Of a DNA stretch of 27,243 bases, positions 9,224-15,119 are shown in pieces. Both the position numbers and the translations under genes were made by a program. How positions within the stretch are numbered: the stretch's first letter is position 1; every line of letters begins with the position of its first letter. Source of the DNA: an uncultured Prochlorococcus sp. (lineage in GTDB: Bacteria; Cyanobacteriota; Cyanobacteriia; PCC-6307; Cyanobiaceae); contig CACGEL010000009.1 of the NCBI GenBank assembly GCA_902572065.1, positions 1-27,243 on the forward strand, in the 5' to 3' direction. Below the pieces are notes generated by a model, which had not been told where the DNA came from, did no database searches, and saw nothing but the letters and a program-made list of their open reading frames with translations.

Positions 9224-10083
9224 TTTTGTATTCTTGAAGTAGAAGTATATGCGACTCTTTTTCGTTCAAGCAATAATGGAACTGCAACACAAGCCACATT
9301 TAATGATTCTACAAGCTCGCTATGCGGAATAGTAATTGTTTCATTAAAAGCTTCTTGAATTCTTTTATGAATACCTTTCCCTTCATTACCCAATATAATT
9401 GCAGTTCGTTTAGACCAATCAACTTCCCAATATGGTTTTTGGAATTTATTAGGATTTTGAATATGGCTACTCGTAGAAAGTATTTGGAACCCATTCCTTG
9501 ACAATTGATTTAATGATTTCAGTAAAGAATTAACTATTTCTTCTTCACCTCCATCAAATCTTTTAAATGGTAAATGAAAAACAGATCCACATGAAGATCT
9601 TAATACCTTTTGTCCTAATGGGTGAGCCCCTCCAGCTAACAATATTTTGTTCACACCAGCAGCTAAAGCTGTTCTAAATAGATTTCCCATATTCCCAGGG
9701 TCTTGAATCCTATCAAGGACAAGAATAAAATCATCTTGATTATTAAAGTCACAATTAAGGATTGAAGAAACATCAACTAAAGCTGCCACTCCATCTGGAT
9801 TTTTTGTAGATACTGCAGAAGCTAAAACTTCTTCTGAAACAACAGAAATTAATGATTTATTAAATTTTTGAGAGAGTTCCTCATATTTATAAAGCCATTT
9901 TTCAGTTGCTAAAATTTTTGAAGGATGATTACCAGAATTCAAAAATTCTTCGATCAAATGAGTACCTTCTATGCAAAAATAATCTTTATCTTTTGTTTTA
10001 GATCCTTGTTTGAAAGATCTAAATCTTTTAACTAAAGTATTACTTTTGCTAGTTATTTTTGGAAAAATATTTTCTATGATAAT
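9220..10083 (-). CDS. SpoU/TrmH-family RNA 2'-O-methyltransferase, start codon unclear
   Basis: The SPOUT domain carries all three family motifs: LDRIQDPGNMGNLFRTALAA, IILGNEGKGI and the LVESLNVACVAVPLLLERKR block. It should transfer a methyl group from SAM to a ribose 2'-OH of tRNA or rRNA; the target nucleotide cannot be told from sequence. The first usual start codon in frame is a TTG at 9955-9957. The frame upstream still encodes a typical substrate-binding N-terminus (ITSKSNTLVKRFRSFKQ, then DYFCIEGTHLIEEFL), and the TTG lies inside that conserved block. The frame is open to a TAA at 10084-10086, but between them there is no ATG, GTG or TTG. Translation may begin at the ATT at 10081-10083, giving about 287 residues. 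It overlaps lpdA by 4 bp. Confidence 0.85.
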   Translation of the reverse strand: MIIENIFPKITSKSNTLVKRFRSFKQGSKTKDKDYFCIEGTHLIEEFLNSGNHPSKILATEKWLYKYEELSQKFNKSLISVVSEEVLASAVSTKNPDGVAALVDVSSILNCDFNNQDDFILVLDRIQDPGNMGNLFRTALAAGVNKILLAGGAHPLGQKVLRSSCGSVFHLPFKRFDGGEEEIVNSLLKSLNQLSRNGFQILSTSSHIQNPNKFQKPYWEVDWSKRTAIILGNEGKGIHKRIQEAFNETITIPHSELVESLNVACVAVPLLLERKRVAYTSTSRIQK

Positions 10084-10272
10084 TTAAATTTATTTTGATA
10101 TTAATCTTATTTTACTTTCTTAAATATTTTGATCAATTATTTCTTTAAATCTTAAGTCTTAGCAATTTAAAATTAATACCCATTAACTATTAATTAATAT
10201 TCATCACGTTAAGAAAGGTAGACTTAATAGAGTTAATTTGTCATTATAAAAAAACAAAAATAATTCTAAATC

Positions 10273-11643
10273 GTGTTCGAGGTAAACAATAAGCCATATC
10301 TTAAATACCAAAATTTAAAGATTATTGGCCGAAGTACCTTAAGAGGAGAGGTCAAAATAAGTGGAGCCAAGAATTCAGCTTTAGTATTACTCGCAGCATC
10401 ATTACTAACTAACGAAAAAATCATATTAGATAATGTTCCTCTGCTTACAGATATTGAGAAAATGGGTAATATCCTAAAAAATTTAGGGGTTAAGTTACAA
10501 ACTAAAGATAATCAATTAATAATTGATTCAACGAATATATCCATTAAAGAACTTCCATATGAACTAGTAAATGGATTAAGAGCTAGTTTTTTTTGTATTG
10601 GAGCATTATTAGCACGATTTGGAGAGGCTTCAATACCTTTACCAGGAGGGTGCAATATTGGGAAAAGACCTATTAACGAGCATATAAGTGGTCTTAAAAA
10701 ACTAGGTGCCCAAATTATTATTGAAAAAGATATCGTCAAGGCAAAACTATTAGGAAATAAAAGTAGATTATACGGTGCAAATATCAGATTAAATTGTCCA
10801 AGTGTTGGAGCTACTGAAACTTTAATAATGGCTGCATCCTTAGCAGAAGGGAGAACAATAATAGAGAATGCTGCAAGAGAACCTGAAATTCAAGATTTAT
10901 GTCAGATGTTAAATAAAATGGGAGCTAAAATTTATGATTCTGGTAAAGAAAAAATCATTATTGATGGAGTGAAAAAACTTCATGGCTGCTCTCATAAAGT
11001 AATCCCCGACAGAATAGAAGCAGGAACTTTTTTAATAGCTGCTGCTGCAACTTCCTCTTCAATTACAGTTTCTCCAGTAATCCCAAATCATTTAGAGGCA
11101 GTATTAGATAAGCTAGAGGAAAGTGGTAGTAAAATAATCAAAAAAGGGAATTCGATTTCAATAAAAGGTAATCATATCAAAGCTGTAGATATAAAAACTG
11201 CTCCATTCCCAGGTTTTCCTACCGACTTACAGGCTCCATTCATGGTCCTAATGACTATTGCTAAAGGTAGATCTAAGATATCTGAAACAATTTTTGAAAA
11301 GAGAATGAATCATGTTGAGCTTCTAAATCAAATGGGGAGTTCAATAACATTAAAAAATAATGTGGCTGAAATTATAGGAGTTAATAAATTAAATGGCATG
11401 ACATTAGTTGGATCTGACTTAAGATCATCGGCGGCTCTTGTGATTGCAGCATTAATCTCAAGTGAAGTTAGTCGCATTTATGGACTTGAACATTTAGATA
11501 GAGGTTATGAAAATTTTGAATTAAAGCTCTCGCAGTTAGGTGCTCAAATAACTAGAGAAAAAACAAAAGAGATAATTTCTCAGTCAACATTTGAGGGAGG
11601 GGAATTAAATAAAGATGATTTACCTTTAATTAAAGTGGCTTAA
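10273..11643 (+). CDS. murA: UDP-N-acetylglucosamine 1-carboxyvinyltransferase
   Basis: MurA performs the first committed step of peptidoglycan synthesis, moving enolpyruvate from PEP to UDP-GlcNAc in the cytoplasm. The 456-residue protein shows GEVKISGAKNSALVLLAASL (Lys33, equivalent to the UDP-GlcNAc/PEP-site Lys22 of E. coli). It also has PLPGGCNIGKRP with the catalytic Cys127, so it is of the fosfomycin-sensitive type. RIEAGTFLIAAAAT, FPTDLQAPFMVLMTIA and the closing LRSSAALVIAALIS are further family blocks. The start is a GTG at 10273, which leaves a lead of ~12 residues before the first strand. It is divergent from the SpoU methyltransferase across ~190 bp of very AT-rich sequence that should hold both promoters. 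Confidence 0.96.
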   Translation: MFEVNNKPYLKYQNLKIIGRSTLRGEVKISGAKNSALVLLAASLLTNEKIILDNVPLLTDIEKMGNILKNLGVKLQTKDNQLIIDSTNISIKELPYELVNGLRASFFCIGALLARFGEASIPLPGGCNIGKRPINEHISGLKKLGAQIIIEKDIVKAKLLGNKSRLYGANIRLNCPSVGATETLIMAASLAEGRTIIENAAREPEIQDLCQMLNKMGAKIYDSGKEKIIIDGVKKLHGCSHKVIPDRIEAGTFLIAAAATSSSITVSPVIPNHLEAVLDKLEESGSKIIKKGNSISIKGNHIKAVDIKTAPFPGFPTDLQAPFMVLMTIAKGRSKISETIFEKRMNHVELLNQMGSSITLKNNVAEIIGVNKLNGMTLVGSDLRSSAALVIAALISSEVSRIYGLEHLDRGYENFELKLSQLGAQITREKTKEIISQSTFEGGELNKDDLPLIKVA

Positions 11644-11653
11644 ATATTTAATA

Positions 11654-11764
11654 TTAAACATTGGCAACGTTAATAAGTGAAATACAACCAATGAAAAGAA
11701 AAGATATTATTAAAAAACGAACAGACCAGTGTTTATTTAAGCCAATAATTCTTAAATCATTCAC
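11654..11764 (-). CDS. Small putative membrane peptide (36 aa)
   Basis: A GTG-started frame encodes 36 residues: VNDLRIIGLNKHWSVRFLII followed by SFLFIGCISLINVANV. There is a short charged N-terminus and then one hydrophobic stretch long enough to cross a membrane. The GTG (11762-11764) overlaps the stop codon of the next small frame upstream, a coupling typical of real operons. It ends 10 bp from the murA stop on the opposite strand. I do not recognise the family. The small size makes chance plausible, but the overlap and the clean basic-then-hydrophobic layout argue for a gene. Confidence 0.4.
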   Translation of the reverse strand: MNDLRIIGLNKHWSVRFLIISFLFIGCISLINVANV

Positions 11765-11880
11765 ACCCATGTACCACTGTTAGAACCAAATGCAGTGAAA
11801 ATGGCTACTGCAATAAAAAGATAAGGAGCTAATCTGAATGATAATTTTTGAGTTCTACTTTTTGCTTTGATACTTGTCAT
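11761..11880 (-). CDS. Small putative single-span membrane protein (39 aa)
   Basis: An ATG at 11878-11880 opens a 39-residue frame: MTSIKAKSRTQKLSFRLAPY followed by LFIAVAIFTAFGSNSGTWV. A strongly basic first half is followed by one transmembrane-length hydrophobic stretch, the layout of many tiny cyanobacterial photosystem or thylakoid subunits. I cannot match it to a named one (it does not look like PsbM, PsbK, PsaM or PetN). The stop codon overlaps the start of the next small frame. On this strand, TATATTATGTTATATT lies ~25 bp upstream and offers -10-like boxes. Probably real; function unknown. Confidence 0.5.
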   Translation of the reverse strand: MTSIKAKSRTQKLSFRLAPYLFIAVAIFTAFGSNSGTWV

Positions 11881-11899
11881 GTTTGATAGTTTTACTAAG

Positions 11900-11918
11900 T
11901 AATATAACATAATATAAC
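11900..11918. repeat. Tandem 9-mer TAATATAAC x2
   Basis: The 9-mer TAATATAAC occurs at 11900-11908 and again at 11910-11918, one base apart. It lies 20-38 bp upstream of the 39-residue small frame. Read on the minus strand, the copies give TATATT/TATGTT-like boxes that could serve as its -10 region. In such an AT-rich genome the repeat could be chance. Confidence 0.3.
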
Positions 11919-12118
11919 TATTTGTGAAGCCAAATTCCTTAAAGACCCTTAAATAATCCCTCAGAGATACATAAACGTATCAAAAGTGTTTAACGAATTG
12001 TATTTTTGGCGTTATTCTTCAATAAATGTGTTTAATTTAAGATTTTTTAATTATTATTTATTTTTTCGCAGTCCATTATTGATAGAGCAGGGAAAGTAGT
12101 CAATACATAAATTATGGT

Positions 12119-12124
12119 TATAAT
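12119..12124 (+). promoter_or_regulatory. Consensus -10 box upstream of the tRNA-Leu fragment
   Basis: A perfect TATAAT sits 30 bp before the first base of the tRNA-Leu 5' fragment. A weak -35-like TAGTCA begins at 12097 with 16-bp spacing. This is a plausible original promoter of the tRNA-Leu gene before the islet separated the promoter from the 3' half. If still active, it would transcribe a tRNA 5' half into the islet, antisense to the TPR operon. Confidence 0.45.
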
Positions 12125-12154
12125 GAAAAAAGTTGTTTATTCTTGAAAAGCCTT

Positions 12155-12196
12155 GGGAGCGTGGTGGAATTGGTAGACGCACCGCACTCAAAATGC
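12155..12196 (+). pseudogene. tRNA-Leu(CAA) 5' fragment (att-like remnant)
   Basis: These 42 bases are identical to the first 42 bases of the intact tRNA-Leu(CAA) at 13845. They cover the acceptor 5' strand, D arm, anticodon loop and the start of the 3' anticodon-stem strand. After AAATGC the sequence diverges (CCTTCT here against GGCACC in the gene), so the variable arm, T arm and acceptor 3' strand are absent. It cannot fold into a tRNA and is best read as the displaced half left by site-specific recombination. Confidence 0.85.
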
Positions 12197-12367
12197 CCTT
12201 CTAATTTACTACATATATGCAACTGAACCATTAAAAATAGTTCCAAAGGCCTTTCCCTTATTCAGAAATTTTCAATTCCACTAAGCCACACATAAGAAAA
12301 ACTAGATGCGGTTCCAATTTTTGGTTAAAAATTATAGATTAAAAGCCGCCATTTAAACTTCTGCACT
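12197..12367. other. Left end of islet, no gene seen
   Basis: The 171 bp between the tRNA fragment and the end of the TPR gene hold no convincing frame on either strand. The segment contains AGGCCTTTCCCTTATTC and GATGCGGTTCC tracts that are less AT-rich than their surroundings. It would be the place for an element end or recombinase arm sites, but I see no clear repeat supporting that. Confidence 0.4.
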
Positions 12368-13024
12368 TTAATCTTCAAATTCACAATATTTTTTTATAGC
12401 AAAACTTGCTTGATCAATGCCTAGTCTTTGTGCACAATGAAAGTCACCGCATGCTTTATCAAACTCATTTTTAGTTAAATATTGAACCGCCCTGTTGTAA
12501 TAAGAAGCTCCACTTTCAGGATTTAGCTTTATTACTTTTTTATAAATAGAAATTGCTAAATCAGCCTCTCCTTTTCTCCCATAACTAACCCCTAAGTTGT
12601 ACCAAATAGACCAATCTTCAGAGTCTATTTTCAATGCTTTTTTATACTCATTTATTGCTCCACCATAATTTTCTCTAACATCATCTTGAATATTTCCTTT
12701 TACGATATGAAGTTGTATTCTTTCCTTATCAGATAAAGTTGTTGAATTTTTTAATAAAGATTGGGCTGTTTTAAATACTTCTTTAAAAGCATCAATATCC
12801 TTATCTTCCTCAGCCATATATTTTTGACATTTTTCTATTAGGTCTGCACAAACTTTTTTATCTTTCTCTTCATCATCCTCATCAAATATTGGAAGATTAC
12901 CCCTAAGTTCAAGAATTTCATTCAAAGTTTGAGAATCTTCCTTCTGAACATAAGCCTCAAATTGTTCTTGACTCAAAGTTTTTATCTCTTCAGTAGTTAA
13001 CTCTTTTTTATCTCCAATATTCAT
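12368..13024 (-). CDS. TPR-repeat protein, islet cargo
   Basis: The 218-residue protein has an acidic, coiled-coil-prone N-terminal half (TTEEIKTLSQEQFEAYVQKE; later IFDEDDEEKDKK). The C-terminal half contains tetratricopeptide repeats: YGGAINEYKKALKIDSEDW, IWYNLGVSYGRKGEADLAIS, then IYKKVIKLNPESGASYYNRA and NEFDKACGDFHCAQRLGI. The Gly/Ala/Tyr/Pro pattern and ~34-residue period fit two to three TPRs, a protein-binding scaffold. There is no signal peptide or catalytic motif. It starts 3 bp after the small membrane protein gene, so the two are probably co-translated and may interact. Specific function is unknown. It ends with CEFED at the islet's left side. Confidence 0.75.
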   Translation of the reverse strand: MNIGDKKELTTEEIKTLSQEQFEAYVQKEDSQTLNEILELRGNLPIFDEDDEEKDKKVCADLIEKCQKYMAEEDKDIDAFKEVFKTAQSLLKNSTTLSDKERIQLHIVKGNIQDDVRENYGGAINEYKKALKIDSEDWSIWYNLGVSYGRKGEADLAISIYKKVIKLNPESGASYYNRAVQYLTKNEFDKACGDFHCAQRLGIDQASFAIKKYCEFED

Positions 13025-13027
13025 AAT

Positions 13028-13291
13028 CTATTCGTAAAACCTACAGTAGCCCCACACATCTCCTCCGTTTTTTATGTCAACATTTAGTTTCTTTCTGACT
13101 TCCAAAAAATTAATTTCATTACCAGTCCACCTTGCACAAATATCTTTAATTTTCAGGTATTTTACATATGGATATTTTAGGTATGAACCAAACGCAAATA
13201 ACAATAAAGCAAAAGTTACAACCCTTCTATGATTTCTCCACCATTCATAAGAATTTAAGTTGAAAACTTTTTTCCAATCTTTTTTTGCCAT
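13028..13291 (-). CDS. Small single-span membrane protein, islet cargo
   Basis: The 87-residue frame starts at an ATG (13289-13291). It has a basic, Trp-rich N-terminus (KKDWKKVFNLNSYEWWRNHR), then one hydrophobic span (VVTFALLLFAFGSYLKY). A soluble tail follows, with ICARWTGNEINFLEVRKKLN and a Cys in WGYCRFYE. The topology is a single-span anchor with a ~45-residue tail on the far side. It is the first gene of a two-gene unit with the TPR protein 3 bp downstream. I do not recognise the family. The tail motif resembles those of small cyanobacterial island proteins only in a general way. Confidence 0.6.
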   Translation of the reverse strand: MAKKDWKKVFNLNSYEWWRNHRRVVTFALLLFAFGSYLKYPYVKYLKIKDICARWTGNEINFLEVRKKLNVDIKNGGDVWGYCRFYE

Positions 13292-13369
13292 AAAAAAAGG
13301 AGCTAATTGCCCCTTATTTTAGATCGACTGTCAATCGTATTTAATGTAGCGGTGCAAGTAGTAAGCGGT

Positions 13370-13594
13370 TCATTCTTTTTCTTCTATAGTTTGTATTCTC
13401 ATCCCTAATACTCTTGGGTTTTCTGGTGAACAACATGCTGCACTTGTTGTGAAGCGCTTATCTTTAATCATCCAAGCATATTTTGGAGATATCTTTACTG
13501 GAAATCCACAATACTTACAAGGAAGATATGTTGGCTGGTTTATGGAATTTGAATTCATTGGATTAAGTAGATACATCAATCTTGGTATTGCCAC
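13370..13594 (-). CDS. Small CxxC protein, possible zinc ribbon
   Basis: The frame of 74 residues begins at an ATG at 13594. A second ATG at 13558 gives a 62-residue version starting MNSNSINQPTYLPCKYCGFP and is at least as likely. CKYCG and a later AACCSPENPRV provide four cysteines in a CxxC...CC pattern that could bind zinc. The C-terminus is charged (IQTIEEKE). It lies on the same strand as the other islet genes, 78 bp upstream of the membrane protein gene. I do not recognise it; a metal-binding or regulatory role for the element is possible but unproven. Confidence 0.5.
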   Translation of the reverse strand: MAIPRLMYLLNPMNSNSINQPTYLPCKYCGFPVKISPKYAWMIKDKRFTTSAACCSPENPRVLGMRIQTIEEKE

Positions 13595-13807
13595 CGTTCT
13601 TAATAAGATGGTTGGCTGCGGGTCATAAGACCAAGTTCTTCGCCGCTATCTGGATGTAAGATCCATTCAAATATTACTAATTAAATAAGAATTCTGTCTA
13701 TCATTTTTTACCTTTTAGAATTTATGTGTGGATGCACAGCATTTCAGGTAAACAGAATGCGGTACTTCCATAGACCTCAAAATAGTGCCAAAAAAGCCTA
13801 TTTTTGC

Positions 13808-13813
13808 TATGAT
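13808..13813 (+). promoter_or_regulatory. -10-like box of the intact tRNA-Leu gene
   Basis: TATGAT, one mismatch from consensus, lies 31 bp upstream of the first base of the intact tRNA-Leu. The corresponding gap at the orphan copy is 30 bp, measured from its TATAAT. The flanking sequences of the two copies are otherwise unrelated, so this would be a promoter carried by the islet that keeps the tRNA expressed after insertion. Confidence 0.4.
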
Positions 13814-13839
13814 TTTCTCAGATGTTAATCGCTGAGAAA
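13814..13839. repeat. Inverted repeat at right end of islet
   Basis: TTTCTCAG (13814-13821) and CTGAGAAA (13832-13839) form a perfect 8-bp inverted repeat around a 10-base loop. It ends 5 bp before the tRNA-Leu gene. It could be a recombinase arm or excisionase site at the element end, or a hairpin in the tRNA leader. There is no U-tract, so it is not a typical terminator. Confidence 0.45.
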
Positions 13840-13844
13840 GCAAT

Positions 13845-13926
13845 GGGAGCGTGGTGGAATTGGTAGACGCACCGCACTCAAAATGCGGCACCTTCGGGTA
13901 TGTCGGTTCAAGTCCGACCGCTCCCA
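13845..13926 (+). tRNA. tRNA-Leu (anticodon CAA)
   Basis: The cloverleaf is complete. The acceptor GGGAGCG pairs with CGCTCCC, followed by discriminator A. The D arm contains GGTGGAATTGGTAGAC, and the anticodon arm is CCGCA-CTCAAAA-TGCGG with anticodon CAA. A long variable arm (GCACCTTCGGGTATGT region) and GGTTCAAGTCC for the T arm follow. The long variable arm and CAA anticodon identify a leucine tRNA reading UUG. CCA is not encoded. Its first 42 bases are duplicated at 12155, and argD starts 6 bp downstream. Confidence 0.96.
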
Positions 13927-13931
13927 CTCTA

Positions 13932-15107
13932 ATGAATACTTATACTAGATTTAATATAACTTTCAAGAAAGGTAATGGCTGTTGGCTATGGGATAATAAA
14001 GGGAAAAAATATCTTGATGCCGTTGCTGGAATAGCCACATGTAGTCTTGGGCATAGCGATAGGGTCTTGAGGAGAAAGTTATCTGCTCAATTAAAAAAAG
14101 TTCAACACATATCAAATCTCTACAAAATTGAAGAGCAGGAAGTATTAAGCAGATATCTAACCAAACAGAGTTGCGCTGAAAGTGTTTTTTTCTGCAACAG
14201 TGGTGCCGAGGCAAATGAGTCAGCGATTAAATTGATAAAAAAGCATGGTAATAGAGCACATGCAGGTAAAGATTCTTTTATTCTTACTGCCGAATCTAGC
14301 TTTCATGGCAGAACAATTGCAACTTTAAGCGCTACTGGCCAGCCCAAATACCAAAAAGGTTTTGAGCCAATGGTTAAAGGCTTTAAGTTTTTCAAATATA
14401 ACGATATTGCTTCAGTAAAAAAATTATTTGAGGAATTTAAAAACAATGGTCAAAAAGTTTCCGGGATTTTAATTGAACCCATTCAAGGAGAAGGGGGAGT
14501 AATACCTGGTGAAAAGGTATTTTTCAAAGAATTAAGAGAAATTTGTAATAAGAATAATTCCCTTTTAATTCTTGATGAAGTTCAGAGTGGGGTAGGAAGA
14601 ACAGGAAAAATGTGGGGGTATGAGAATCTAGAAATCGAACCTGATGGATTCACATTGGCTAAAGGATTAGGAGGAGGACATGCTATTGGTGCTTTATTAG
14701 TAAAACAAAAAGCGAACATTTTTTCCCCAGGAGATCACGCCAGTACTTTTGGTGGCAACCCATTTGCTTGTAGAGCTGCGTTAACAGTTTTAGAAGAAAT
14801 TACAAGACGAAAAATTCTTAATAACGTTTTTGAAAGAGGTAATCAGTTAAAAAAGGGTTTCACAAAAATTTCAGCTAAATTTCCTAATATTATTAATGGA
14901 ATTAGGGGATTAGGATTAATACAAGGTCTTGTTATAAATGACACCTACACTGATGCAAAAACAATCACATTAAAAGCTTTTGATAAAGGTTTACTTCTGG
15001 TACCGGCAGGAGGAAACGTGGTTAGATTTGTACCACCATTAATAATTTCAAAAAATGAAATCAATATTCTTTTAAGAAAGTTAGATTTAATTTTTGAAGA
15101 GCTATAA
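13932..15107 (+). CDS. argD: Acetylornithine aminotransferase
   Basis: ArgD is a PLP enzyme of arginine synthesis that transfers an amino group from glutamate to N-acetylglutamate semialdehyde. The 391-residue protein has the cofactor-binding FCNSGAEANESAIKL, the FHGRTIATLSATGQPKYQKG block, and IEPIQGEGGV. LILDEVQSGVGRTGKMWGYE and the PLP lysine in TLAKGLGGGHAIGA follow. The ATG at 13932 is chosen. The frame stays open upstream into the tRNA-Leu, but those residues are a translation of the tRNA, not protein. The next gene, folC, starts 12 bp after the stop, so the two are likely co-transcribed, possibly together with the tRNA. Confidence 0.94.
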   Translation: MNTYTRFNITFKKGNGCWLWDNKGKKYLDAVAGIATCSLGHSDRVLRRKLSAQLKKVQHISNLYKIEEQEVLSRYLTKQSCAESVFFCNSGAEANESAIKLIKKHGNRAHAGKDSFILTAESSFHGRTIATLSATGQPKYQKGFEPMVKGFKFFKYNDIASVKKLFEEFKNNGQKVSGILIEPIQGEGGVIPGEKVFFKELREICNKNNSLLILDEVQSGVGRTGKMWGYENLEIEPDGFTLAKGLGGGHAIGALLVKQKANIFSPGDHASTFGGNPFACRAALTVLEEITRRKILNNVFERGNQLKKGFTKISAKFPNIINGIRGLGLIQGLVINDTYTDAKTITLKAFDKGLLLVPAGGNVVRFVPPLIISKNEINILLRKLDLIFEEL

Positions 15108-15119
15108 ATTCAAGTAGTT

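Larger units (their letters stand above)
12154..13886 (+). mobile_element. tRNA-Leu-associated islet bounded by 43-bp direct repeats (tycheposon-like)
   Basis: A 43-bp exact direct repeat bounds the islet. Copy one (12154-12196) is an orphan 5' part of tRNA-Leu(CAA); copy two (13844-13886) belongs to the intact tRNA gene. The period is 1,690 bp. The repeat ends in the 3' strand of the anticodon stem, a common crossover region for tyrosine recombinases. The islet holds three small minus-strand genes and no integrase, so it is either a defective remnant or a satellite mobilised in trans. Elements at tRNA genes flanked by partial tRNA copies are known in Prochlorococcus as tycheposons; I infer kinship from architecture only. 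The element would supply a new 5' half and promoter that keep the tRNA functional. Confidence 0.75.

Noticed and set aside
13285..13320. GGAGCTAATTGCCCC beside an A-run as a rho-independent terminator
   Set aside because: The stem has a mismatch near its centre and the run is on the wrong side for the minus-strand genes upstream.
13752..13764. CAGAATGCGGTAC as a third tRNA-Leu anticodon-stem remnant
   Set aside because: It matches 11 of 13 bases of CAAAATGCGGCAC in the tRNA, which is too short to separate from chance.
13715..13927. Minus-strand frame beginning MGAVGLEPTYPKVPHFECGA
   Set aside because: This is the reverse translation of the tRNA-Leu gene, a well-known false protein; it has no independent support.
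13851..13931. 27-residue N-terminal extension of ArgD
   Set aside because: These codons lie inside tRNA-Leu; the ArgD family sequence starts after the ATG at 13932.
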